A DNA stretch of 5,436 nt from an uncultured Eubacteriales bacterium (GTDB taxonomy: Bacteria; Bacillota; Clostridia; Oscillospirales; Acutalibacteraceae): the NCBI GenBank assembly GCA_934630995.1, contig CAKTXU010000154.1, forward strand, positions 1 to 5,436. Direction: 5' to 3'. Positions 1 through 4,964 of this stretch are shown one piece after another. Under the pieces are notes generated by a model that had not been told where the DNA came from, ran no database searches, and saw only the letters and a program-made list of their open reading frames with translations. Positions within the stretch are counted from its first letter, which is position 1, and each line of letters starts with the position of its first letter. The position numbers and the translations under genes were made by a program.

Positions 1-135
1 CTGTTGGAGGGCCGGGAGCTGGGAAGCGTGCCGATTAAGACGGCGTATAAGGTGGACGAACGGCCCACGGCGGACTTCGGCGGACGGATGAGCCGGTTCC
101 TGCGGGAGCTTTTGACGGCTTTCTTCCGATTGTGA
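1..135 (+). CDS. C-terminal tail of a probable D-alanyl-D-alanine carboxypeptidase (DacF/DacB, PBP5-like), 5' truncated
   Basis: Frame 1 is open from the window edge to a TGA at 133-135 and gives 44 residues. The visible part reads ...GRELGSVPIKTAYKVDERPT... and ends in a basic, amphipathic stretch (SRFLRELLTAFFRL). A 'G-x-x-[LI]-G-x-V-P-[LI]' strand followed by a terminal amphipathic helix is typical of the PBP5 C-terminal beta domain and membrane-anchoring helix of low-molecular-weight penicillin-binding proteins. These enzymes trim the terminal D-Ala from peptidoglycan stem peptides at the outer face of the membrane. In many spore-formers a dacF-type gene lies near rluB, which fits the next gene. 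The catalytic SxxK, SxN and KTG motifs would lie upstream of the window, so the call rests on the tail and the neighbourhood only. The gap to the next gene is 56 nt. Confidence 0.55.
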   Translation: MLEGRELGSVPIKTAYKVDERPTADFGGRMSRFLRELLTAFFRL

Positions 136-159
136 TTTGTTGGAACTATCAGTTATATT
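130..159 (+). promoter_or_regulatory. Possible sigma-A promoter for the rluB unit
   Basis: A TTGTGA box (130-135) is followed after 18 nt by TATATT (154-159). The predicted start of transcription is near 166, about 25 nt before the rluB start codon. The -35 box overlaps the stop codon of the preceding gene, so read-through from upstream is equally possible. This is sequence matching by eye only. Confidence 0.35.
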
Positions 160-191
160 TTAGGGATGTTTAAGGAAGGCATGGTGGCGCA

Positions 192-986
192 ATGGCGGAG
201 ATGAGGCTTCAGAAGCTGTTAGCCGAACGAGGGGTGGCATCCCGGCGGAAGGCGGAGGAATTAATTGCGGAGGGAAAGGTCAAGGTCAATGGCCGGACAG
301 CCCATTTGGGGGATAAGGTCGATTCCCACCGGGATATCGTAACTGTGGCAGGAAAACGCATTGCGGCAGCCGAGATGCGGCTTTATCTGATGCTTTATAA
401 GCCGAGGGGGGTGGTTACCACCCTCAACGACGAGCATGGCAGACGGTGTGTGGCTGATCTGGTGGCGGACGCAGGCGCACGGGTCTTTCCCGTGGGCCGG
501 CTGGACAGGGATTCGGAGGGCCTTCTTCTCCTGACCAACGATGGTGATTTTGCCAATGCGATGATGCATCCGGCGGCCCATGTCCCGAAATTCTATCGGG
601 TTACGCTGCGTCAGGCGATTACCGATGAGCAAATTGTCCGTTTCGAGGAGGGGATTCTTCTCGACGGTCGGCGGACAGCGCCGGCAGAACTGAGCGTTTT
701 GGTCAGAGAGCCGGAGCGTACCGTGGTGCAGATCGTTCTTTATGAGGGCCGAAACCGGCAGATCCGCCGCATGTGCGAGGCTCTGGGGCTGGAGGTTATC
801 CGGCTAAAGCGAATGGCGGTAGGGAGTGTCAAGCTTGGAATGCTGGCGCCGGGAAAATGGCGGCATCTGGAGCCGGCAGAGGTTAAGACTCTGCTGATGG
901 AGGCCCAGGTGCCAGACAAGGTGGCGGCGGCCTATATCAAGCACGGAAAGAGTGAACGGCGTGATAACCATTCTCGCGGCAGATAA
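192..986 (+). CDS. rluB: RluB/RsuA-family rRNA pseudouridine synthase
   Basis: This 264-residue protein isomerises a specific uridine in rRNA to pseudouridine; RluB family members act on helix 89 of 23S rRNA. Residues 5-48 form an S4 RNA-binding domain (RLQKLLAERGVASRRKAEEL, then GKVKVNG). The catalytic domain starts with the family signature KPRGVVTTLNDEHGR (70-84). The catalytic motif GRLDRDSEGLLLLTNDG (102-118) carries the catalytic Asp105. The late motif EGRNRQIRRM (185-194) follows. Length is normal for the family. The ATG at 192 has an AAGGAAGG ribosome binding site at 172-179, 12 nt upstream. The in-frame ATG at 201 would give the commoner family start 'MRLQK', so the first three residues are uncertain. 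The C-terminus is basic (KHGKSERRDNHSRGR). The 3' end overlaps the next gene, indicating cotranscription. RsuA (16S U516) is the alternative specificity; the Firmicutes dac neighbourhood favours RluB. Confidence 0.9.
   Translation: MAEMRLQKLLAERGVASRRKAEELIAEGKVKVNGRTAHLGDKVDSHRDIVTVAGKRIAAAEMRLYLMLYKPRGVVTTLNDEHGRRCVADLVADAGARVFPVGRLDRDSEGLLLLTNDGDFANAMMHPAAHVPKFYRVTLRQAITDEQIVRFEEGILLDGRRTAPAELSVLVREPERTVVQIVLYEGRNRQIRRMCEALGLEVIRLKRMAVGSVKLGMLAPGKWRHLEPAEVKTLLMEAQVPDKVAAAYIKHGKSERRDNHSRGR
945..950 (+). promoter_or_regulatory. Ribosome binding site inside rluB that decides the downstream start
   Basis: GGAAAG lies 10 nt before the GTG at 961 but only 1 nt before the GTG at 952. The spacing therefore favours the 961 start for the overlapping small gene. 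Confidence 0.45.
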
Positions 987-1311
987 AGAGATGGATATGG
1001 GCGGGCTCCCTCCAGAAGCCGAGTATCTATTGCTTAAGGACGGCGGAAAAACGTTGGGGCAAATAGGCTATTGTGTGGAAGGAGAGTCCGCCAAGCTGCT
1101 TTATCTTGACGCGCCGTCGCCTGTTTTCGGTGAAGCTCTGGTGCGCGCTGTACTGCATGCTGCTGAATTGCGAGGCGCTAAATACGCCTATTGTGAAGAG
1201 GAAGACGTTGCCCCGCTGCTGCAGGCTCTGGGTTTTGTGTGTATGGACGGGCGCTATATCCTGTCTATTTTAGAATTCTTTTCCCGGCCCTGTCATGGAA
1301 ACAATAAATAG
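961..1311 (+). CDS. Small GNAT-like (N-acetyltransferase fold) protein, function unknown
   Basis: About 116 residues from the GTG at 961; a GTG at 952 would add three residues (MNG) but has no spaced ribosome binding site. The gene overlaps the end of rluB by 26 nt in another frame, so the two are probably translationally coupled. The C-terminal two thirds reads as the second half of a GNAT fold: a strand pair (LGQIGYCVEGESAKLLYLDAP), a helix (EALVRAVLHAAELRG), a strand (AKYAYCEEE), a helix ending in the common GNAT 'L-x-x-L-G-F' (LLQALGF), and a last strand (YILSIL). Where the acetyl-CoA pyrophosphate loop (Q/R-x-x-G-x-G/A) should be, the sequence is PVFGEALV, which is degenerate. The protein is also shorter than the usual 140-180 residues. 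It may be a reduced acetyltransferase or a non-catalytic relative. No substrate can be inferred. There is no signal peptide or membrane segment. A terminator follows 14 nt after the stop. Confidence 0.6.
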   Translation: MITILAADKEMDMGGLPPEAEYLLLKDGGKTLGQIGYCVEGESAKLLYLDAPSPVFGEALVRAVLHAAELRGAKYAYCEEEDVAPLLQALGFVCMDGRYILSILEFFSRPCHGNNK

Positions 1312-1325
1312 GAATAGCACTTAAC

Positions 1326-1385
1326 AAAAGGGGATTTGGCATGAAAAGCCCATGTTTGGGGAAAATGCACAAATCCCCTTTTTTT
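1326..1385 (+). terminator. Intrinsic terminator of the rluB unit, with compound stem
   Basis: AAAAGGGGATTTG (1326-1338) pairs perfectly with CAAATCCCCTTTT (1370-1382). After a one-base bulge (A1369), GCAT (1339-1342) pairs with ATGC (1365-1368). Inside, CCCA/TGGG (1349-1352 and 1357-1360) forms a further small hairpin. A run of seven T follows the C-tract (1379-1385). It lies 14 nt after the GNAT-like gene and 23 nt before the next promoter. The A-run on the left arm gives only four T on the other strand, so back-strand termination would be weak. Confidence 0.9.
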
Positions 1386-1408
1386 GGTTCTCTTCTGCGG
1401 AAAACGGG

Positions 1409-1437
1409 TTGTTATTTTTTTAATAATGTACTATAAT
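1409..1437 (+). promoter_or_regulatory. Sigma-A promoter of the biotin-enzyme operon
   Basis: TTGTTA (1409-1414), a 17-nt spacer and a perfect TATAAT (1432-1437). The spacer is very A/T-rich and holds a perfect inverted repeat, TTATT-N5-AATAA (1412-1426). The predicted transcription start is near 1444. It lies just downstream of the preceding terminator, so the three following genes form an independent unit. Confidence 0.75.
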
Positions 1438-1531
1438 GAATCTAATTTGCGCAATAGAACGAGAAGGCTTTTCAGCCCGCTCCGTTTGCTCTGCGGAAAT
1501 ACGGTTCTCTCATGAAATGGTGGACGACGGT

Positions 1532-1569
1532 GAGCGGCCGATGTGGATTGTTTCGGCCAGCTCTTTATT
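1532..1569 (+). terminator. Possible attenuator hairpin in the operon leader
   Basis: GAGCGGCCGA (1532-1541) pairs with TCGGCC (1553-1558) and, after a bulged A1559, with GCTC (1560-1563). This makes 10 bp in all with an 11-nt loop. TTTATT (1564-1569) follows. The stem is strong but the T-tract is short and interrupted, so termination would be partial or conditional at best. It could equally be a plain leader hairpin. Confidence 0.3.
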
Positions 1570-1628
1570 CATCAGACTCCGCCCGGAGAGTTCGTATCAG
1601 GCAAAGCCGCAGCGATTGTTAAGCGTAT

Positions 1629-1633
1629 GGAGG
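1629..1633 (+). promoter_or_regulatory. Ribosome binding site that fixes the carboxyltransferase start
   Basis: GGAGG lies 8 nt before the ATG at 1642. The frame is open upstream to a GTG at 1543, but those 33 extra codons lie in the structured leader and match no family sequence. The ATG at 1642 (MSMENQL...) is therefore the start; a GTG at 1639 is the only close alternative. Confidence 0.8.
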
Positions 1634-1641
1634 TTATCGTG

Positions 1642-2958
1642 ATGAGCATGGAGAATCAGCTTAAAAAGCTGAATGAGGCGGTGGCGGCTTTGGAAAAGTC
1701 CGAGGGTCGCGAGCGTCTTAATCAGCTTTTTGACGACGGCACTTTTGTGGAATTGGATCGTCTCGCACGCGACGGGGACAACCCGGCGGAAGCGGTGGCC
1801 GGTTTCGGACTGGTCAATGGGACACCGGCCTATGCGTTTTCCCAGGACAAGGCTGTCTGCTCCGGATGCGCGAGCCGGGCTCAGGCGGCGAAGATTCGTC
1901 GGATTTATGAGCTGGCCGCACAAAACGGCGCGCCTGTCGTCGGCATCTTCGACAGCGACGGCGCCCGCCTAACCGACGGTATCGACGCGATGGATGCGAT
2001 TGCTGAAATTCTGACGGTTTCCAACACTCTGTCCGGCGTGGTTCCGCAAATCGCCGTTGTGGCCGGTGCCTGCGTTGGTTCCTCGGCGCTGATCGCCTCC
2101 AATGCCGATATCGTAATCGCCGTCAAGGACGCGGATTTTTATCTAAATTCCGGCGATGAAAAGGACACGGCTGCGGTCCCGGCCGGGGACGTATTCGACG
2201 CGGTGGAAAAGGCACGGGAGCTGCTGGCACTGCTGCCCTCCAATAATCTTTCCTCCGTACCCGTCTATGAATTTAACGGTGCCGCCATGGCCGCCTGTGA
2301 TTCCATTGATGGCGTGATAGAGGCGTTGGCCGACGATGGAACGGTGTTCTCCTTGAAGCCCGATGCAGCCTGTCAGACAGTTCTGGCCCGCCTCGGCGGC
2401 GTCGCATGCGGCATGGTGACCCTATCCGGTGATGCCGTCTGCGATTGCGCGGCCTCCAGGGTGGCGCGGTTTCTCCGTCTTTGCGATAGCTTTTCGCTGC
2501 CGGTGGTGACCTTTGTCGATGCTGCCGGTTTTAAGGGATTAAAAGGAGCCGCCAAACTCTCCCATGCTTACGCCGAAGCGACAACCGCCAAACTGACGGT
2601 CATTGTGGGCCGCGCTTACGGTCCGGTATACATCGCCGCAGCAGGGAAGACAGCAGGGGCCGACGCGGTTCTCGCCTGGCCCTGCGCCGTGATTTCCCCG
2701 GTGGCACCCGAAACGGCGATTCATATTCTTTGGAGAGATCGACTGGAGGAGATGAAGAATCCGTCCGTGGAACGGGACGCTCTGGCTGAGGAATATGCTG
2801 AAACCGAGGGTTCCCCGCTGAAGGCAGCAGCTGACGGGTTTATTACCGACGTGATAGCGCCGCAGGAGACCAAGGCGCGGCTGATGGCCATGCTGGAAAT
2901 GCTTTCCGGCAAACGCATTGCCCGTCTGCCCAAGAAGCATTCCAATATTCAACTCTAA
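1642..2958 (+). CDS. Divergent, shortened acyl-CoA carboxyltransferase-like subunit (transcarboxylase 12S / MmdA / PccB family)
   Basis: This 438-residue cytoplasmic protein belongs to the family that moves CO2 between carboxybiotin and an acyl-CoA. The N-terminal crotonase-like half shows GRERLNQLFDDGTFVEL (22-38), a GFGLVNGTPAYAFSQD segment (54-69), DSDGAR (104-109; family DSGGAR), SGVVPQIAVVAGACVG (131-146) and LLALLPSNN (194-202). The C-terminal half shows RVARFLRLCDSFSLPVVTFVD (273-293), the HAYAEAT helix (308-314), YGPVY (326-330) and DAVLAWP (341-347). Family members are usually near 510-525 residues. Here the G-G-A/H/SG-V segment before LLALLPSNN is missing (roughly 24 residues). The loop after D-x-x-GF is cut by about 10 residues. 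Both oxyanion-hole loops are altered: CAGGA reads CVGSS (144-148), and YGGAY reads YGPVY. The reading frame is intact, the codon use resembles the neighbours and the ribosome binding site is good, so it is not an obvious pseudogene. Gene order with a biotin carrier and a 5S-type protein suggests a role in one complex. Whether it is catalytic, and on which CoA ester, cannot be told from sequence. Confidence 0.8.
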   Translation: MSMENQLKKLNEAVAALEKSEGRERLNQLFDDGTFVELDRLARDGDNPAEAVAGFGLVNGTPAYAFSQDKAVCSGCASRAQAAKIRRIYELAAQNGAPVVGIFDSDGARLTDGIDAMDAIAEILTVSNTLSGVVPQIAVVAGACVGSSALIASNADIVIAVKDADFYLNSGDEKDTAAVPAGDVFDAVEKARELLALLPSNNLSSVPVYEFNGAAMAACDSIDGVIEALADDGTVFSLKPDAACQTVLARLGGVACGMVTLSGDAVCDCAASRVARFLRLCDSFSLPVVTFVDAAGFKGLKGAAKLSHAYAEATTAKLTVIVGRAYGPVYIAAAGKTAGADAVLAWPCAVISPVAPETAIHILWRDRLEEMKNPSVERDALAEEYAETEGSPLKAAADGFITDVIAPQETKARLMAMLEMLSGKRIARLPKKHSNIQL

Positions 2959-2975
2959 AAAACGAAGAACGAAAT

Positions 2976-2990
2976 TGCCGCACCGCGGCA
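2976..2990 (+). repeat. Perfect 6-bp hairpin directly before the biotin carrier ribosome binding site
   Basis: TGCCGC-ACC-GCGGCA is a perfect inverted repeat with a 3-nt loop, ending one base before GGAGG (2992-2996). It is too short and lacks a T-tract, so it is not a terminator. It could tune translation or mark an mRNA processing point within the operon. Confidence 0.4.
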
Positions 2991-3003
2991 TGGAGGTATC
3001 ACT

Positions 3004-3408
3004 ATGAAAAAATTTCATATTACAGTCAACGGCACGCCTTATGACGTTCAGGTGGAGGAGATCGGTGCTTCCGCTGCTTCTGTTTCGGCACCTGTAGCGC
3101 CACCCGCTCCCGTCGCCGCCCCGGCGGCTCCGGCTGTTCCGGCCGCGCCCGCCCCTGCGGAAGCCCCTAAGGCGGCTGCCGCGCCCGTGGAGGGCTCGGA
3201 AACCATCAATGCGCCTATGCCCGGCACAGTGATGAGCGTGCAGGTCAAGGCCGGCGATTCGGTGACCAAGGGACAGGTCCTGCTGATTCTCGAGGCTATG
3301 AAGATGGAAAACGAAATTATGTCACCCCGCGACGCTGTTGTTGCCGGCGTTCATGTCAACAAAGGCGACAGCGTCGACTCCGGCAAGCTGCTGATTTCGC
3401 TTCAGTAA
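3004..3408 (+). CDS. Biotin carboxyl carrier protein (transcarboxylase 1.3S / decarboxylase gamma-type)
   Basis: This 134-residue carrier holds a covalently bound biotin that shuttles CO2 between the two partner enzymes. The N-terminus (MKKFHITVNGTPYDVQVEE) closely resembles the 1.3S subunit of propionibacterial transcarboxylase and the biotin-carrier part of Na+-pumping decarboxylases. Residues 22-62 are an Ala/Pro-rich flexible linker. Residues 66-134 form the biotinyl domain: APMPGTV (70-76), then the biotinylation motif EAMKMEN (97-103) with Lys100 as acceptor, 34 residues from the C-terminus as is usual. It would need a BirA-type ligase encoded elsewhere. GGAGG (2992-2996) lies 7 nt before the start. 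It follows the carboxyltransferase gene by 45 nt and precedes the 5S-type gene by 36 nt, with no terminator between, so all three are cotranscribed. A lipoyl domain is excluded by the Met-Lys-Met context. Confidence 0.93.
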   Translation: MKKFHITVNGTPYDVQVEEIGASAASVSAPVAPPAPVAAPAAPAVPAAPAPAEAPKAAAAPVEGSETINAPMPGTVMSVQVKAGDSVTKGQVLLILEAMKMENEIMSPRDAVVAGVHVNKGDSVDSGKLLISLQ

Positions 3409-3444
3409 GCCGCCCCCTTATGCTTAGGAAGGACTGATGAAACT

Positions 3445-4845
3445 ATGGCGAAAGTCGGCATAACTGAGACCATATTGCGCGACGCGCATCAATCCCTCAT
3501 CGCCACCCGTATGACGACGGAGGAAATGCTGCCCGCGCTGGAGCAGCTGGACGACATCGGATTTCATTCGCTGGAATGCTGGGGCGGCGCCACCTTCGAC
3601 GCCTGCCTGCGCTTTCTGGATGAGGATCCGTGGGAACGTCTGCGCATCCTGCGTAAGCACATGCCCAAAACCAAGCTCCAGATGCTGTTCCGTGGGCAGA
3701 ACATGCTGGGATACCGGCATTACGCGGACGATTTGGTCGAGTATTTCGTGCAGAAATCGGTAGCCAACGGCATTGATGTCATCCGGATCTTCGATGCGCT
3801 GAACGATATTCGCAATCTGGAAACCTCCATCAAGGCGGCGAGGAAGGAAGCCGGCGCCCATGTACAGGTCGCTATTTCATATACCACCAGCCCGGTACAC
3901 AATATTGCGTATTTCGTCAAATACGCGAAGGCTCTGGAGGAAACCGGCGCCGATTCCATCTGTCTGAAGGACATGGCCGGACTGCTGGTGCCCTATGAAA
4001 CCTATGAGCTGGTAAAGGCTTTGAAGGAAACCATCAAAATCCCCGTGCAGGTGCATTCCCACTTTACGGCGGGCATTTCCGACATGGTGATGCTCAAAGC
4101 GATAGAGGCTGGCGCCGATGTCATCGACACGGCTTTGTCTCCGCTGGCAATGGGCACCTCCCATCCGGCCACTGAGTCCATGGTCGCCGCCCTGCAGGGC
4201 ACTCCCTACGACACCGGTTTGGATTTGGTTAAGCTCAGTGAGGTGAGCAAGCACTTTAAGACCTTGCGCAAAAAATATATGGACAGCGGTCTTCTCAACC
4301 CGAAGATGCTGGAGGTCGATACCAATGCCCTGATCTATCAGGTCCCCGGCGGTATGCTCTCCAACCTGGTCAGCCAGCTCAAGCAGGCGGGTAAGGAGGA
4401 TAAGCTGGAAGAGGTGCTGCAGGAGGTGCCGCGTGTCCGTGAGGACGCCGGTTTCCCACCTCTGGTCACTCCGTCGTCTCAGATTGTCGGCACGCAGGCT
4501 GTTTTCAACGTCATCGGCGGCGAGCGCTACAAGATGGTTACCAAGGAGTTCAAGGGTTTGGTCAGGGGCGAGTACGGCTCTACGCCCGTGCCGATCAAGC
4601 CCGCGTTCGTCCATAAAATCATTGGCGACGAGGAACCCATCACCTGCCGTCCCGCCGATCTGCTGGAGCCTGAGCTGGAAAAGATGCGCGCCGAGGTGGC
4701 CGAGTGGTATGAGCAGGAGGAGGATGTCCTCACCTATGCCCAGTTCGGCCAGGTAGCGGTTAAATTTTTCGAAAAACGGCGCAATAAGAAATATCATATT
4801 GATGGGAAGCATCTCAACGAAGAGGAGAAGGTTCATCCCGTCTGA
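3445..4845 (+). CDS. 5S-type carboxyltransferase: pyruvate carboxylase subunit B / oxaloacetate decarboxylase alpha, without biotin domain
   Basis: This 466-residue metal-dependent enzyme transfers CO2 between biotin and pyruvate/oxaloacetate. It has an N-terminal HMGL-like TIM barrel (residues 5 to about 265) and a C-terminal conserved carboxylase domain (about 285-450). Visible landmarks are TETILRDAHQSLIATRM (7-23) with metal ligand Asp13, ECWGGATFD (44-52), DPWERLR (61-67), RGQNMLGYRHYADD (83-96), IRIFDALND (113-121), CLKDMAG (173-179) with the Lys175 expected to be carbamylated, and HSHFTAG (204-210) with metal ligands His204 and His206. The later VREDAGFPPLVTPSSQIVGT (331-350) is typical of OadA/5S. 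The protein ends without the Ala/Pro linker and biotinyl domain of full-length OadA, as in transcarboxylase 5S; the carrier is the gene before it. AGGAAGGA (3426-3433) lies 11 nt upstream of the ATG. Possible roles are transcarboxylase subunit, two-part pyruvate carboxylase, or soluble part of a decarboxylase whose beta subunit is elsewhere. Confidence 0.93.
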   Translation: MAKVGITETILRDAHQSLIATRMTTEEMLPALEQLDDIGFHSLECWGGATFDACLRFLDEDPWERLRILRKHMPKTKLQMLFRGQNMLGYRHYADDLVEYFVQKSVANGIDVIRIFDALNDIRNLETSIKAARKEAGAHVQVAISYTTSPVHNIAYFVKYAKALEETGADSICLKDMAGLLVPYETYELVKALKETIKIPVQVHSHFTAGISDMVMLKAIEAGADVIDTALSPLAMGTSHPATESMVAALQGTPYDTGLDLVKLSEVSKHFKTLRKKYMDSGLLNPKMLEVDTNALIYQVPGGMLSNLVSQLKQAGKEDKLEEVLQEVPRVREDAGFPPLVTPSSQIVGTQAVFNVIGGERYKMVTKEFKGLVRGEYGSTPVPIKPAFVHKIIGDEEPITCRPADLLEPELEKMRAEVAEWYEQEEDVLTYAQFGQVAVKFFEKRRNKKYHIDGKHLNEEEKVHPV

Positions 4846-4856
4846 ACCGACAGCGC

Positions 4857-4890
4857 ACGAAAGCCCCGAAACGGGGCTTTCGTTTATATT
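4857..4890 (+). terminator. Intrinsic terminator of the biotin-enzyme operon
   Basis: ACGAAAGCCCCG (4857-4868) pairs perfectly with CGGGGCTTTCGT (4872-4883) around an AAA loop, followed by TTTATATT. It starts 11 nt after the stop codon of the 5S-type gene. The T-tract is modest but the 12-bp GC-rich stem is strong. There is no T-run on the opposite strand. Confidence 0.88.
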
Positions 4891-4904
4891 GTGAGCCTGA
4901 TTTG

Positions 4905-4934
4905 TTGACAGAGAACGGTCAAAACTGTTAAAAT
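4905..4934 (+). promoter_or_regulatory. Strong sigma-A promoter of yicC/yloC, with extended -10
   Basis: A perfect TTGACA (4905-4910), an 18-nt spacer and TAAAAT (4929-4934) preceded by TGT (4926-4928), an extended -10 element. The predicted transcription start is near 4941, giving a short leader of about 24 nt. It sits 15 nt after the preceding terminator. Confidence 0.78.
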
Positions 4935-4964
4935 ATAGGGTAAGGGAAAGAAAAGAGGTGCGGC

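Larger units (their letters stand above)
1444..1641 (+). promoter_or_regulatory. Long structured 5' leader of the biotin-enzyme operon, candidate cis-regulatory RNA
   Basis: About 200 nt separate the predicted transcription start from the start codon, far more than ribosome binding needs. Helices found by eye: GAGAA/TTCTC (1461-1465 with 1505-1509), or AGAAC/GTTCT (1456-1460 with 1504-1508), closing GGCT/AGCC (1466-1469 with 1474-1477) and CGC/GCG (1478-1480 with 1493-1495). A 10-bp GC-rich hairpin lies at 1532-1563 and a small hairpin CTCC/GGAG at 1577-1588. CCGCTC (1477-1482) is also perfectly complementary to GAGCGG (1532-1537), so an alternative pairing could disrupt the 1532-1563 hairpin. 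I do not recognise a known riboswitch class. No convincing small gene was seen here; the open frames lack ribosome binding sites. Confidence 0.4.

Noticed and set aside
1326..1385. Terminator hairpin as a possible small RNA gene or miniature transposable element.
   Set aside because: The inner hairpin is small, no target-site duplication flanks it, and position plus T-tract are fully explained by termination of the rluB unit.
1511..1537. Resemblance to a T-box (GAAATGGTGGACGACGG compared with the AGGGTGGnACCGCG consensus) in the operon leader.
   Set aside because: The GGTGG core fits but the ACCGCGG part does not, and no specifier loop or stem I pattern was found. The operon also has no amino-acid or tRNA function.
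1543..1641. N-terminal extension of the carboxyltransferase starting at GTG 1543.
   Set aside because: It lacks a ribosome binding site, lies in the structured leader and matches no family sequence. GGAGG at 1629-1633 points to the ATG at 1642.
1436..1642. A 68-codon open frame across the leader.
   Set aside because: Its ATG overlaps the -10 box, there is no ribosome binding site, and the composition does not look like a protein.
3069..3180. Repetitive GCC/CCC-rich stretch as a possible DNA repeat or recombination site.
   Set aside because: It is in frame and encodes the Ala/Pro linker usual in biotin carriers. The repetition is explained by the protein.
3877..4836. Long (319-codon) minus-strand open frame opposite the 5S-type gene.
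   Set aside because: It is the antisense shadow of a well-conserved coding gene. It has no ribosome binding site or recognisable domain.
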